Positions 22,676-34,384 are shown, counted from the first letter of the stretch. The stretch: 64,000 nucleotides of DNA from Limnanthes douglasii subsp. nivea (GCA_036936605.1 JAUPFV010000001.1:216905530-216969529); one strand, 5' to 3'. A program made the numbers and translations. The notes: generated by a model from the sequence alone, not told the origin.

Positions 22676-25635
22676 ATGTTCACGGCTAGGAACGCTTCAA
22701 TCAGAGGTGGGTGGCTCAATCTATCAAAACTAGAAAAGGCACAAAAAGTTGAAAGGAAAAGGCGCATTGCAGCAGGCTTAGCTACCTCCCCCATCGACAA
22801 ACCAGTAACCTCAAACACAGAGCCTGACTAGGGTTCCTCCTCAACAAAAAGTGTCAAACTGAGGAGATTGTTTCAAACCAATCTTTCTCCTATTGTCTCA
22901 GGTTCATCGGTTCAAGAATCAGAACCCACTGTTGAACCAGGGTTAACAGTTACTAGCTTCAAAAAGCCTTCCCCATTTATAGCCATGGGGTCAGATGCAG
23001 ATACCTCTCCCAACAAACTGGTCGATCGAAGAAGAGGCCGGTTGGTTAAAGGGCAGGCTTCCAAAGGCACCCCTTCGAAATCAGGGGCCAAGGATAGCAA
23101 TACAGGGTCAGAGGCACCCATAAAAGTTCCCAAGGACAGGCTGTCCGGACCGGAGGCCACTAGCTCAAGCCCCCGAAGAGAAACCACCACATCAGAGCCC
23201 CAGCCGGAGGCCAGAGTCTAGGAGAGTATTGAAGCTCAACAGTCCGGAGGTCAGACTGAACCAACTCCAAACTCCCCCCTCACAAAGAAAACTGAAAACC
23301 CTTCCTCGGTAATGGAGGAAATAATGGAGGATTCTATCGAAGAGGCTCCATTCGAGTCCGAACCCTCCGGACAGACTAGTGATGCTGCTGCTGCCAAGAA
23401 GGATAAAGGCAAAGAAAAACTATGCCTCAGACATCCAGATCTGCCAGAGGTCCTAAAGGGAAAAGTTGGACCTTGTTTCCACAAGGTCAATGTCAAATAT
23501 TTACTTGCCTTGCAAAAAATTAATTATGCCTTTATCCACACAGCCGAACTGGGTCAGATGCGAACGAAGTGGGGGATTCCGGAGAATGTTAAAATAAGGA
23601 TCCCAATAGACCCTGAAACCCCAATGAACTGCAAACGTATTGAAGTAGTCATCTTTACTGAGCTCTTTAACTGGGGGCTAAGGTTTCCCTTGGATCCGGA
23701 GATATTTAGGTACCTCCATCTCATCAAGCTTTGTCCAAGCCAACTGAGCCCTAACGTCTGGTATACTCTCATGGCCTGCATCATGGCCTCCAGAATCTCA
23801 GGAATTCCTCTCCCGATGGAGGAATTCGCTGCTGTGGCCGGTCTCTGCAGAAACCCTCATATCCCCTTTTATCACTTCAACATGGGGGATAACTACAAAG
23901 CAGTGAATGACCTTCTTGAGTCGGAGAGAAACTGGAGGACTCAGTTCATGTTCGTAAGTGGCGCTTGGGAGAATGGGAGGAAGATCAAAGTTGGAGTCAA
24001 CCCGAGTCTCCTCACCAGCAGATGGAGAAGTGATCGTAAGGATCCTACCTTACATTCTTATTTTTACTTTTATTGAATTTGTTTAAACTGACTAGTCTTG
24101 TCTTTTTTCTTGACAGAGCTGCCCAAAACTTCAACGACTATTTAAAGGCCGGGCAGACCACTTGTACCAGGATCAACACTTGGGCTGCTGAGAAGTGGGG
24201 GAACCATTTCCATGACGCCTTTACCGGAGGCAATCTTGCAAGGTCTCACCTCTGGAACACTACTAGCCGGAGGGACTTGACCTGGGAATAGCTTACCACT
24301 CCACCCCCTCCGCATGTAGTCCTCAAGAGAACACACAAACCGGACGGGTCTCCATACTTGCCAGGTCGAGCCAAGTCCCCAAGTAAAATGAAAGGCAAGA
24401 AAGGGAAGGGCAAGAAGGCTGTAGGTGAGGCTAACCCTGCCGAGGTGGAGGAGGCTGCTCCAACAAACCCAGAGGGGCCAGCCCCAAGCCAGATCGATGC
24501 TGCTCTGCTAGAAGTGGTAAAGCATCAAAGTGCTAGGGAAGATGCTAAATCCCCAAAACCCCTAAGGGTTCCTAAGAGAGACCGAAAACAGGGAGCAGAA
24601 AGCAAGGACAGGGAGGCCAAGAAGAAAAAGACCTCCAGGGGTGATGAACTTTCTCTCCGGCCTACAGAGCCCTTACCTCCTGTTGACCCTACTGATCCAA
24701 TAAGAGCAGAAGAGATCCCTGGTGACTTTCAAACCGGTGAGGTTGGAGGAGGAGACCTCGGCATTGATGGTTTTGACATCACAGGGCTTGATGGACTTGG
24801 TGATTATTTTGCAAACCTTCCCAGAGACGACTCTGCTAGGCCTTACCTCCCTCCAAACACTTCGAACACCGTTACTTTTAATGGTAAAACTTTCACTGTT
24901 TCAAGTGAAAGTGAAGCTATAACTCACTCCAAACTGAGTACTGTTCAGCCAATGTTAGTCCTAGAGAAGCAAGTACGAGGTCAGACAACAATCATTACCT
25001 CCCTTAACTCCGACAAGGAAAAACTGTCCAACGATCTCCTCACTGCCACCCAAAACATTGAGGTTTTGAAGGGAGAAAATGAGGAGCTAAAGAAGAGCCA
25101 AGAGGGGTGGACCACAAAGGTTGCCACTTTAGAAGATACTGTCAAAGACCTCCGGGAGAAGTTGTCCGGATTAGAGAAAGATCTCACTTCTTTGAAAGAG
25201 GAGGCGAAGGCCAAGGACCAAGTCATCCATAACTTGACAAATGACAAGATTGCGCTTTAGAACTCAGTGTCCAAGGCTGCAGAGGAGAAATCAAGTCTGC
25301 TAAGGGAGCAAGAGGCCAAAATTCAGGCCAAGATCGATGCTTATGCCAACAATATAATAGATATTCAAGAGCAAATGTATGCTAAAGCGAGGTCGGACAT
25401 GGTCTTGCTCTTTCATGAGAAGTTCCCGAAGAGGAACCTGGGAGATTTGTGGCTTCATGTAGAGTACGAAGACCTTCCCTTCCACACCATGGCTGATGGA
25501 TACTTGCATGATTATTCCAGTGCTTCCTCCTCTGACAAAGAAGAAAACACCGGGGAGAGCCCACGTGAAGAGAAGGACGATCCCAAGAAGAAGAAGACAA
25601 GTGAGGCTGAGCCATCTTCAAAGGCTTTGTCTTAG
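22676..25635 (+). pseudogene. Antisense-type gene of Tat element 2 (two exons)
   Basis: Exon 1 is 22676-24035 and exon 2 is 24117-25635, separated by an 81-bp intron from GTAAGG to CAG. The exon order matches the other copies: an N-terminal FTARNASIRGGWLNLS stretch, a low-complexity Ser/Pro part, the PF04195-like region (23410-23990, with LDPEIFRYLHLIK and QLSPNVWY), then a Lys-rich linker and coiled coil in exon 2. In-frame stops stand at 22829-22831, 23219-23221, about 24289 and 25258-25260. A 1-bp loss just after the splice acceptor shifts the frame. Product unknown; this copy is dead. Confidence 0.85.
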
Positions 25636-26132
25636 ATTATGAATTATCTTTTCACCTTTTACTTTGTTTGAACTAAAGTCCTTGGAAGGCCAAGGCATTT
25701 TTGTAATTGTGTCTGGCATTTAACATGATAGATCTTTTATTTTGTCTGACAGTTTTAAAGTCCTTGGAAGGCCAAGGAACTTGGGTTATTTCAATGAATA
25801 TCTTTGTTTTGCACAACTCTTACATTATTTCATGGTTTGTTTTAATTTTGGTGGCTAGTGTTTAAACAGCCCTTAGTTACTTCAAAAATATTCTAAAGCG
25901 AGAGTGTTTAAATTCTCCGATGACAAATGTTTAAGTAGTCATTATTCCTTTAATTCAATCCGGATGGTGTGACAAAAAACAAAATAAGAGCACTTCGAAT
26001 TTTTAAGAAGGCATCAAATTTTATAAAAAACCCGGACACTTCATTAAAACCTCCCCGCGCCACCAGTGTAGGAAATAGTATGCCCCCAAATATTTACATG
26101 GATTTTTAAACAAGTAAATATTTACATCGCTT
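25636..26132. other. Convergent 3' region of Tat element 2
   Basis: No ORF is present. It carries two hairpins with the core CCTTGGAAGGCCAAGG at 25676-25696 and 25757-25778, about 81 bp apart, as in element 3. It lies between the 3' ends of the plus-strand extra gene and the minus-strand integrase. Confidence 0.6.
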
Positions 26133-27246
26133 CTACTCTAAGTACATCCGGAGATGTTCAATATTCCAAGGGTGATTCAAAACCCTTCCATCTTTGTTTT
26201 CTAGCCAGTATGTTCCAGGTTTAAGCCTTTCAATGACCATATAAGTTCCTTCCCAAGTTAGGGCTAGTTTGCCGAGCAACTTCTCTTTAGTGTGTAAGAA
26301 GACTTTCCTTAACACCTTGTCCCCCGACTGAAAATCTATTCTTTTAACTCTGGAAGCAAAACTGCTTCTCATCAAACCCTGATAGTGTGCAGCTCTAAGG
26401 TGAGCCTTAACCCGTCTTTCTTCTATTAGGTCAAGTTGACCCCTGATTGCCACTTCGTTAGCGTGTTCGGAGAAATTGTGAAGTCGAAAGGAAGGGAGAG
26501 TTGCCTCTATGGGAGCTATGACATCCATTCCATAGACCTAGGAAAAAGGTGACTCTTGTGTTGCAGCCCCAAGAGTGGTCCGGTAGGCCCACAAAACCTC
26601 TTGTAAATAACTAGGTCATTTTCCAGCAGCCCCTTTTAAATTTTTCTTCAAACCGGACAGTATAGTTCTGTTAGCCACTTCAACTTGACCGTTTTCTTGT
26701 GGGTGGAAAGGTGAAGAGAAACAATGTTGTATACCCCTAGAGGCACAGAAACTCTCCATTTCCTTGTTGTCGAATTGTGGCCCATTGTCTGTCGTTATCT
26801 TCTGTGGAGCACAAAATCTGCAACAGATATTGGATAAAATGAATTTTATGACAGCTTTTGATGTTGTACCTGCCAACGGGGCTGCTTCAATCCACCTCGA
26901 AAAATAATCAATCGCAACAATTATTGTCCAGCATCCTCCGGATGCCATAGGAAGAGGTCCCACCAAATCCAATCCCCATCGAGCAAAAGGTATAGGCTCA
27001 GAAATTGACTCTAAAGGGATGGCTGGGACATGAATTTCATTGCTATATCTCTGGCATGGGTCACACCTTCTCACCAGCTCCTTAGCATCTTGTATTATAG
27101 AGGGCCAGTAATAGCCAGCCAGTAAAACTCTCCTCGTTAGAGCCCTGAATCCACAGTGAGTTGATCCCTCACCATCATGTAATTCGGAGAGGACTATTTG
27201 AGACTCATCATCCCCCAAACATCGCAAAAGAGGTTTACTATAAGAC
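26133..27246 (-). pseudogene. pol (integrase): Integrase remnant of Tat element 2
   Basis: Reading down from 27227, the sequence shows the zinc finger (HDGEGSTHCGF, CDPCQR), GLDLVGPLP, TDNGPQFDN and NGQVEVANRT. After stops near 26550 and 26625 it continues with the C-terminal part (26528-26133), which ends EHLRMYLE. It starts abruptly at the LTR junction (27247), so RT and RNase H are absent. Catalytic Asp, Asp and Glu positions are all recognisable. Confidence 0.88.
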
Positions 27247-27605
27247 TTGTGTGGAAGTTTGTGAGTATTTAATATTTTGGTAGAGTGTAGAGGGAGAATT
27301 AAGCAGCCTGGTTGTATTTAATTTTCATTACCCTCATTTAATGTTGGTGGTTGGGTATTTATACCCTTATATTTGGGCCTTATGGGCTTTAGGGTCGTGT
27401 TTAATGGACCCGGGTCAAGTTTAAAGACCCATAAGTTCTAAGTAGGAGAGCAGGCAGCTTAGTCAAGAAGTGATTATGTTTTTAAATACTTTAGTTCTGT
27501 TCGAACAGTCCAATGGATGATGGTGTCTGAACTGCCCATGTCCGGTTAGGTAGACATTGTCCGAACTGACCCTGTCCGAAGAGGTGACGGAATACGGACT
27601 CGTCA
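27247..27605 (-). repeat. Truncated 5' LTR of Tat element 2
   Basis: It matches 21872-22230 but lacks the first 50 bp or so (the U5 end), which were lost with the internal deletion. It ends GGACTCGTCA, followed by the TACTT duplication and the copia integrase frame. Confidence 0.9.
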
Positions 27606-27610
27606 TACTT

Positions 27611-29989
27611 GAAAAAACTCGTGCTATTATGATTGAATCTAGAGTTCCTCATTCTCTTTGGCCAGAAGCTCTTGTTACAACCATGTATCTTGCAAATCGT
27701 CTACCAACCCGATGTCTAGGAAATAAAACTCCATTACAAGTGCTTGTCACCCAAGTTACAATTCCATCTATTATGACCTTACCACCTCGTGTCTTTGGTT
27801 GTTCAGTGTTTGTTCATATCCCTAAAACTAGTCGAAACAAACTTAATCCGTGTGCTAAAAAGTGTGTATTCGTTGGGTACGATGTTCATCAAATGGGCTA
27901 TCGGTGTTACAATCCGGTTACTCGTCGAATCCATGTCACCATGGACTGTGACTTCTTAGAATCCGATTATTATTTTTACCACCAATCTCGTGCTCACGGG
28001 GAGAAAGTAAGTGAATCACTCGACTGGTTGCTATATGAAAGTTACTTTGAGGATGTGCCGACATAGTCGGTAGATGACGCCACCGAACACGCCTCTTCCA
28101 ACATAAAGGAGACTGACGAGGCAGTTTTTACCACCAATGATTCTCCTGAAGACAATGTCCAACAAGAAATAAATGCCATGGATACTACTAGTGAATCAGC
28201 CGAAGAAAATGTCCATCAAGAGGTAAACAATTTACAATGTCATAATTCACAAAATGTTACTGACCATGACATTTCAGGAAGTTCATTTGTTGAAACTCAA
28301 ACTCTAGTTCTTCCCCCAAGAAAAAATACAGGGGTTCCTCCTGATCGGTATTCACCGGAACACGTTCCTCGTGCTTCTACATATCCGGTAAAAACGGACA
28401 AGAAAGGAATGACGAAGATTGCAAAGGCGTTTTCAGCTACTATTCTCTCTGAACAAATCCCTAAAAAGACTCAAAAATCTAAGAAGGTGACTGAATGGCA
28501 TGAGGCAATGAATACCGAAATGGAAGCTTTAAAAAGGAATGGTACATGGGAGAATTGTGTGTTACAATAAGGAAAGAAAGTAGTCGGGTGTAGATGGGTG
28601 TTTAATATAAAATATAAATCTGATGGCACCATTGCGCGACACAAGGCAAGATTGGTTGCCAAATGATATACACAAACATATGGTATAGACTACTCAGAAA
28701 CGTTCTCTCCGGTTGCAAAGATTGACACTATCAGAGTTTTACTTTCAATAACCGCGAATAAAGATTGGCCTCTTCATCAATTTGATGTAAATAATGCTTT
28801 CTTACATGGAGACTTGGAAGAAGAGGTATAAATGGAACCCCCACCAAGGTTCTCTGATGGTTTTCAAGAAAATGAGGTATGTAAACTGAAAAAGGTATTA
28901 TATGGGCTTAAATAGTCTCATCATGCTTGGTATGGGAGATTTACAATGGCAATGAAGCAGTATAGATACAAACAGAGTAATGGGGATCATACATTGTTTT
29001 ACAAAAATAGAGGAGAATTAGTCACTTGTCTTATAATATATGTCGACAATACGATTATAACGGGGAATGACGAAGAAGAAATTAGCTCTCTTAGGAAAAA
29101 CCTCTTCAAGGATTTCGAAATGAAAGACCTTGGGGGATTGAAGTATTTCCTAGGAATCGAGGTTCTTAGGTCAAGATGAGGGATTTATATCTCCCAACGG
29201 AAATATATATTGGATTTATTAGCTGAAGTTGGCATGGTTGATTGCAAACCAAATGACACTCCTATGGTTGTGAATCACAAACTAAAGATAATTGAAGGGG
29301 CCAGACCAGCGAGTAAAGAAAGGTACCAAAGGCTGGTGGAAAAATTGATTTACTTGGCTCACACTCGACCCGACATTGCATACGCGGTGGGAGTAGTTAG
29401 CCAGTTCATGCATCATTCTCAGGAACACCATATGGAGGCAGTAATGAGGATTATTCGATATCTCAAAGGCACACCAGGAAGAGGCATAATTTTTAAGAAA
29501 AATGGACACCTTGATGTTGAAGTATTCACAAATGTTGATTGGGGAAGGAATCCTAACGACAAACAATCAATTATTGGCTACTTTACTCTTCTTGGAGGTA
29601 ACTTGGTGACTTTGAGGAGTAAGAATCAGAAAGTAGTATCACTGTCAAGTGCTAAATCAGAATTTAGAGGAATCGTTAAGGGGATTACCGAGATACTTTG
29701 GTTAAAGAAGATAATGAAAGAAATCGGATCCCCTCTGAAGTGTCCAATTCAGTTAATGTGCGATAATAAAGTTGCGATTAAGATTTCAGAGAACCCGGTA
29801 CAGGCCGATAGAACAAAGCACGTTGAAATATATAGGCACTACATAAAAGAAAAGATTGAAGATGGGACAGTCGAACTTCCGTTTGTTAGATCCGAAGACC
29901 AACTGGCAGACATCCTGATAAAAGCGGTTGCTGCAAGAACATTCGAATCAGTTTTATCCAAGTTGGGTATTGGTGATCCCACTACATAA
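27611..29989 (+). pseudogene. pol: copia integrase end, RT and RNase H
   Basis: The frame resumes exactly where it broke at 21821. Integrase ends with the copia pattern VFGCSVFVHIPK...KCVFVGYD (about 27790-27890). RT starts near 28480 (WHEAMNTEMEAL) and shows [32 protein letters not shown] and the catalytic site as YVDN (about 29040), where active copies have YVDD. RNase H follows with a VSLSSAKSEFRG stretch near 29640 and ends at the stop at 29987. Stops are found near 28065, 28568, 28662, 28830, 28912 and 29177. The copy is inactive. Confidence 0.9.
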
Positions 29990-30001
29990 CTTGAGGGGGA
30001 G

Positions 30002-30160
30002 TGTTAGAATATTCAGTATATTAAGTTTTCTTGTATATGCCTTTAAGTTCTCTATATATTGAGAGCCTTACTTGGGTTTGCATTATAAAAAAAGAGATTC
30101 TCTAATAAACACAAAACCCTAGCCGCTTCCTGGAGGCTACTTCTCTCTTTGTTTTTAACA
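30002..30160 (+). repeat. 3' LTR of the copia element
   Basis: This 159-bp copy of 19633-19812 lacks about 20 bp. A purine tract (CTTGAGGGGGAG, 29991-30001 or so) stands before it. The last 16 bases plus the next G recur at about 30253-30268, beyond the element. Confidence 0.9.
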
Positions 30161-31015
30161 GACAATAAGAGCAGTTGCTTCTTGATCATCCCCCATGGGA
30201 GGAGAATAAGATATATAAGCTCAATATAACAACCATTTCAATTATCACAATATTCTTTGTTTTTAACAGTAATTCCATTGTATAATGTCACATATAGTTT
30301 TAGGAAATTATTATTTTGCAATATGAGATTATGGATCATTTGTTTAAAATAAGTCTAGACTTAATGGAATTTAATGTGTCTAAGCTAACAAAAATTTCAT
30401 TGATTAAGATTTTTAGATTGTATGGGCTGCCTATAGTGTTCAATGAAGATTCGGTATTCATGAGTTATTTTTTTAAGACCATTTTGCACCTGATGGACAC
30501 TAATTTGAAATTATATGATGCATATCATCCGGAAACAAATATTTGTACAACTGTCCCACTAAATAAGGCTCTACATATGGCGTGCGAGATAAAAAATTCT
30601 TTAGTTGTCTAAATAAAATAATAAGTTTACGTACAATAAAATATGATATTCACGGGCTACTTTTGGAACCTATTTCTCGCATGATGGACATTAAACTGAA
30701 ATTTCATATTGTTTAAAAGTCTGAAACGAATAGCCGAGTAAAAATAGTATATCAGAATATGGCTAATTGTTTTTTGTCCTTAAGTGGTATTTTTGAACAA
30801 CATGTTTTCACGGGATAAAGTGGCTACCAAAAAGTTTTTCATCATGTGGAAAAATGTACTTAATCAAAATAATAAATATATAACAAAATAGAATCTACAA
30901 TATAGTGTTATTCTTGTAATTTTCGAGTTATACTTATGTTTTATTTTTTCGGAGTCGAGATCTTCTGAAAAGAGGAGAATAATGGAAACAGTCTAATATT
31001 AAATATTTGGCACTT
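30161..31015. other. Intergenic DNA with an old gypsy integrase relic
   Basis: Apart from the relic at 30316-30612, this is AT-rich sequence without recognisable genes. It is not the 2.5-kb repeat that flanks the copia element on its left. Confidence 0.6.
30316..30612 (+). pseudogene. Integrase core relic of another gypsy element
   Basis: The 98-residue frame has the pattern RLYGLPIVFNEDSVFMSYFF...LKLYDAYHPETN. This matches the gypsy integrase core, where the usual form is G-P-x-I-x-S-D-R-D, F-x-S-x-F-W, and S-x-A-Y-H-P-Q-T-D-G-Q. The second catalytic Asp appears as Glu/Asp in NEDS, and the Glu region is lost. It is clearly not from the Tat family in this window. No LTR for it can be seen. 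Confidence 0.6.
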
Positions 31016-31245
31016 ATTTTGGAATTACTCTGAGAGTTGCAAAGTTAATTCTAGAGTTCTTTTATCATTATGTATTTAAATTATAAAAATCTAGAGTTTT
31101 GCAAATTTAATGTAAACCATATAAGTTTATATTTTGGAATTACTCTAAGAGTTGTAAAGTTAATTCTATAGTTCTTTTATCATTATGTATTTAAATTATA
31201 AAAATCTAGAGTTTTGCAAATTTAATGTAAACCATATAAGTTTAT
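31016..31245. repeat. 115-bp tandem duplication beside the MULE
   Basis: Two copies, 31016-31130 and 31131-31245, start ATTTTGGAATTACTC and end CATATAAGTTTAT, with about four differences. The MULE inserted at the end of the second copy, so its target sequence AAGTTTATA also occurs at the end of the first. Confidence 0.9.
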
Positions 31246-31246
31246 A

Positions 31247-31289
31247 GGGAATTGCTAAAAAAACGGCCGAAATTACTCCGCGAAGTCGC
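31247..31289 (+). repeat. Left terminal inverted repeat of the MULE
   Basis: 43 bp ending ACTCCGCGAAGTCGC. Further ACTCCGYGAAGT motifs follow at about 31302 and 31375, so the terminal region holds three of them. They are candidate transposase binding sites (inference). Confidence 0.88.
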
Positions 31290-31619
31290 TTATAATTTTT
31301 TTTAAAAACTACTCCGTGAAGTTATTTTGTTTGACAATTTTACCCTTACGAAATCGTATAAATAGTCAAATTTACTCCGCGAAGTTATCATAATTTCAAA
31401 AAAAACTCAAATTCTCTAACTTTGCTCTACTTTCTCTCTAAAAAAATTATACAAATTATAACTATAATTATAACTAAAAATTAAAACTAACCTAAACTAA
31501 ATTAAATTAAAGAAGACCTAAACCTAAAATTTAAGTCTGACCTAAGTTAAATTAAACTAAATTAACCTAATCTAAAAACTAAAACAAAACTAACCTAAAA
31601 CTGAAACCCACCCCTGATT

Positions 31620-31839
31620 CTCTCTCTACCCACCCTCTCTACCCACCCCAAAACTGAAACCCACCACCTAGACCGAAACCCACCCCCTAGACCGAAACCC
31701 TCCCCTAAACCGAATCCCACCCTTCTCTCGGCCACTCTTCCACACCCACCGGCACCCATCCAAACCGAAATCGTGACCGGAAATTCTAGTCGGCGTAACA
31801 GGAAGGAGACGGGCGAGATTTCGGAATCGAAAAATCATT
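31620..31839 (+). promoter_or_regulatory. Pyrimidine-rich leader of the plant mobile domain gene
   Basis: A C-rich stretch with repeats of the ACCGAAACCCACCCC type runs to a GTAAGT donor at 31840. It probably is the non-coding first exon; the transcription start is not visible. The intron would end at the CAG of 32173-32175. Confidence 0.4.
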
Positions 31840-31950
31840 GTAAGTCTATTTCGTTGTTGTTAGATAGGTTAGTTAGGTTTAGATAGGTTTAGTTATGGGT
31901 AGATCTGTAAAAAAAATAGGTTTTGGGGTTGTTCGTAAGCCATGGCAGAA

Positions 31951-32040
31951 GCTGTTCTTCGCCACACGGGGCGAAGAACAGCTTCCCTACGCCACACAGT
32001 GATGGCGTACGCCTACATACCCACGCCACAGTGGTGGCGT
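31951..32040. repeat. Hairpin cluster A of the MULE
   Basis: Three neighbouring inverted repeats. GCTGTTCTTCGCC/GGCGAAGAACAGC has 13-bp arms (31951-31963 and 31970-31982). TACGCCA/TGGCGTA is at 31988-32009, and ACGCCA/TGGCGT at 32023-32040. They lie in the probable 5' intron of the plant mobile domain gene. Loops differ while the GCCA/TGGC core is kept, as in clusters B and C. Confidence 0.85.
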
Positions 32041-32178
32041 ATGGCAGCTCCGGTTTATTCTTGCTCTTTGGTGTGTGTTAGTCCGCATTATGCTATTATT
32101 TGTCTAAAAACACTACGAGAATGACAATTTATGTTTTCGACAAAACTTGATAGTCTGTACGTTTTTTTTTTTCAGGTG

Positions 32179-34027
32179 ATGGATCACGGTGACGATGCAC
32201 AGTCTGATGATGGCTCGCGGACGAGGAGAATAAAAAAGCGGAGTAGGATACGTCAAGCTGGTCAGCCATTTTTAGCTGCCGAGATGGATGAGCTCCCTAT
32301 AGTTTCCGGGCCGCATGCGTCCGGATCGAGTTCGGCTTCCGCTTCTGCTTCCCGCGGACGACGCCATCCTCCTCCGGCTATAGGGCAGCCGAGAGCTCCT
32401 CCTCCGGTCAGATTTCCACCGCTGTTCGGCGAGGCTTTCACCTCCCACATTGCATACCACATTTGGATGGGAGAGGTAATATCGAAATTCCAATTTTACA
32501 TTTTATGAAGTTGCTTTGTTTTGTCCTGTGCTAATGGGAATAAATATTTTCAGGAGCGAGAGATGCGGCTGTATGCCCATTATCCTAGTCATCGAACATG
32601 GAGTTTGGCTGCACAGACTAGGGTACGCGCTGTAGTTGATGCCACCCCGTTCGGTCGTCTTATAGAGCCGTTCTATGAGATGCACACACACTCTAACATG
32701 ACGGAAGTTTTCCTAGAGATGTGGCATATGAAGACTAATAGCTTCCATTTCTCTTTCGGAGAGATGACGATTACTCTGGACGACGTCCACACCATTTCGG
32801 GACTCTCAGTTGATGGTGAGCTGGCTGTGTTTCCCTATATATTTGACAAGACTCTGGCCATGCACGAGTGTGCTGAATTGCTTATGGTGGATGATTTATC
32901 CTTCGTGATGGAGGTTGAGAAATGCAAGGGTGTTGGTTTGGGGTTTAAATGGCTCCGGAGTAGGTTTAGTGGGCAAGAGTTCTGCGATGACAGCCCTGGT
33001 TTGAGTGATATGATGGTGGATGCAGCTGCCCGCGCCTATATATTGCATATGTTCGGCACGGTCATATTCCCCGACAAGAGCAACATGTACTCCAATTACA
33101 AGTATTTGTTTTTGTTGCGCGATTTGACTCCGGAGGGTGTTGGCAGGTACTCATGGGGTAGTGTTGTTCTCGCTTACTTGTACCACCATCTGGGTGAGGC
33201 CTGCCTGCACGACACGAGGACTATGACCGGATGTATCGGTATGGTAGACACGTGGATACGGGATCATTTTGTCATACTCTAACCTGTTACTCAACGCACT
33301 TACACTGAGCGCGACCCCACTATTGGTAGATGGGATACAGCTGCAGCAGTATCTGACTCACGGACGAAGCTGAACCTTCGTATCTCCGTCAACAACCTGG
33401 AAGAGAGCGATGTAAGTGTTAATCTTTAGTGATCCCAAAACTGATTTATTTTTGTGTCTATGTTCATATCCGTTTATATTGCGGGTATTGTTTGATCCTT
33501 ATCGTGCGATACGCGATCATTTCCCGTTCGAAGAGATATCGTGGTTTCAGGATGTCATATGCGGTGTGGAGCACTCTCAGGCATACTATCGAGAGCGAGT
33601 TCAGCGGCAGTTTGGCCGTGTCCAGCGGGCTATCGCGCATCCTTTGTTAGACATGCAGTCGAAATCAAGGAGAAAACCGAAGACGATGGCGTATGCATTC
33701 GATCCAGATGATTGGGAGCAGCGGGAGAGGAACAAGTTGCATCGTGCTTATCGAGGAGGGATGGTGACAGACGAGATGGAGTCTCTTTATGAGCCTGAGT
33801 ACCTACTCCTTCACCAGAGTATTAGCTGGTTCGTCCTCGTCAACACCGCAATATACTCGCTCGATGACTACGTCTACGAGGATCGAGAGGGAGCTATCAT
33901 CCGACATTTGCGTGCTGGTATGCGGAGGATCTCATTGTTTCCTGGAGTGAGCGAGTTTGATCATGATTTTGATCGTCTGGCTAGGGCTTATGATGATGTT
34001 TTGTCCACAGCCACAAGGCTTGCATAG
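32179..34027 (+). pseudogene. Plant mobile domain (MAIN-like) gene carried by the MULE
   Basis: Exons 32179-32475, 32554-33411 and about 33485-34027 join in phase 0. The first intron is GTAATA...TTTTCAG. Exon 2 shows GEMTITLDDVHTISGLSVDG and exon 3 the PFEEISWFQDVICGVEHSQ pattern. Both are typical of the plant mobile domain (Pfam PF10536), found in MAIN/MAIL proteins and often carried by MULEs. About 565 residues in all. An in-frame TAA at 33280-33282 cuts exon 2, and the second intron (GTAAGT at 33412) has GG instead of AG at its expected acceptor (33483-33484), so the gene is probably dead. Known MAIN/MAIL proteins act in the nucleus in genome stability and silencing; the role in a transposon is unknown. 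Confidence 0.8.
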
Positions 34028-34384
34028 ACAATATGATGTATTTTCTGTTTGTATGATACTTTGATTCTGTTATCGGTTAATTTGCTGGTTTGCTTGTTTT
34101 TTGGAACACGTACTATGGGTTTACTCAGTTCGAAATTAATGTTTCTGTATTTTGGCAATTGCTTAGATGTTTTGGTTGTTTTTAAAATATAGAACATTGA
34201 AGGAAAGTTGAAGCATAATTTTTAACGTAATTGAAACATAGTTGAACATAATTTAAACACAATAGCAAACATAATTGAAATAGTAGTACTATCTAAAACA
34301 ACACACATTCTGGAGTTACTTAATTTAAACACAGACTACTAAACATAATAACTCGATGGCACAAACACGGAAATAGTAAAATGA

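Larger units (their letters stand above)
21822..27605 (-). mobile_element. Tat element 2: internally deleted copy nested in copia
   Basis: A reverse-oriented member of the Tat family. Its complete 3' LTR (21822-22230) and truncated 5' LTR (27247-27605) are flanked by the target duplication TACTT (21817-21821 and 27606-27610). Between them are the polypurine tract, the antisense gene (here on the plus strand) and the integrase end of pol (minus strand). The 5' LTR end, primer site, gag, protease, RT and RNase H are missing. The junction at 27247 joins integrase sequence straight to the LTR, with TTGT as possible microhomology. Confidence 0.93.
19633..30160 (+). mobile_element. Ty1/copia LTR retrotransposon, degenerate, split by Tat element 2
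   Basis: LTRs of 180 bp (19633-19812) and 159 bp (30002-30160) start TGTTAGAATATTCAGT and end TTTTAACA. The primer site TGGTATCAGAGC (initiator Met tRNA type) follows the 5' LTR, and a purine tract CTTGAGGGGGAG precedes the 3' LTR. Gag, protease, integrase, RT and RNase H follow in copia order. Tat element 2 sits in the integrase coding region. The left flank is the tandem repeat, but the right flank is not, and no target duplication is visible. The right edge was therefore rearranged after insertion. Confidence 0.92.

Noticed and set aside
31942..32124. Small plus-strand frame before the plant mobile domain gene
   Set aside because: Lies in the probable 5' intron and consists mainly of hairpin cluster A.
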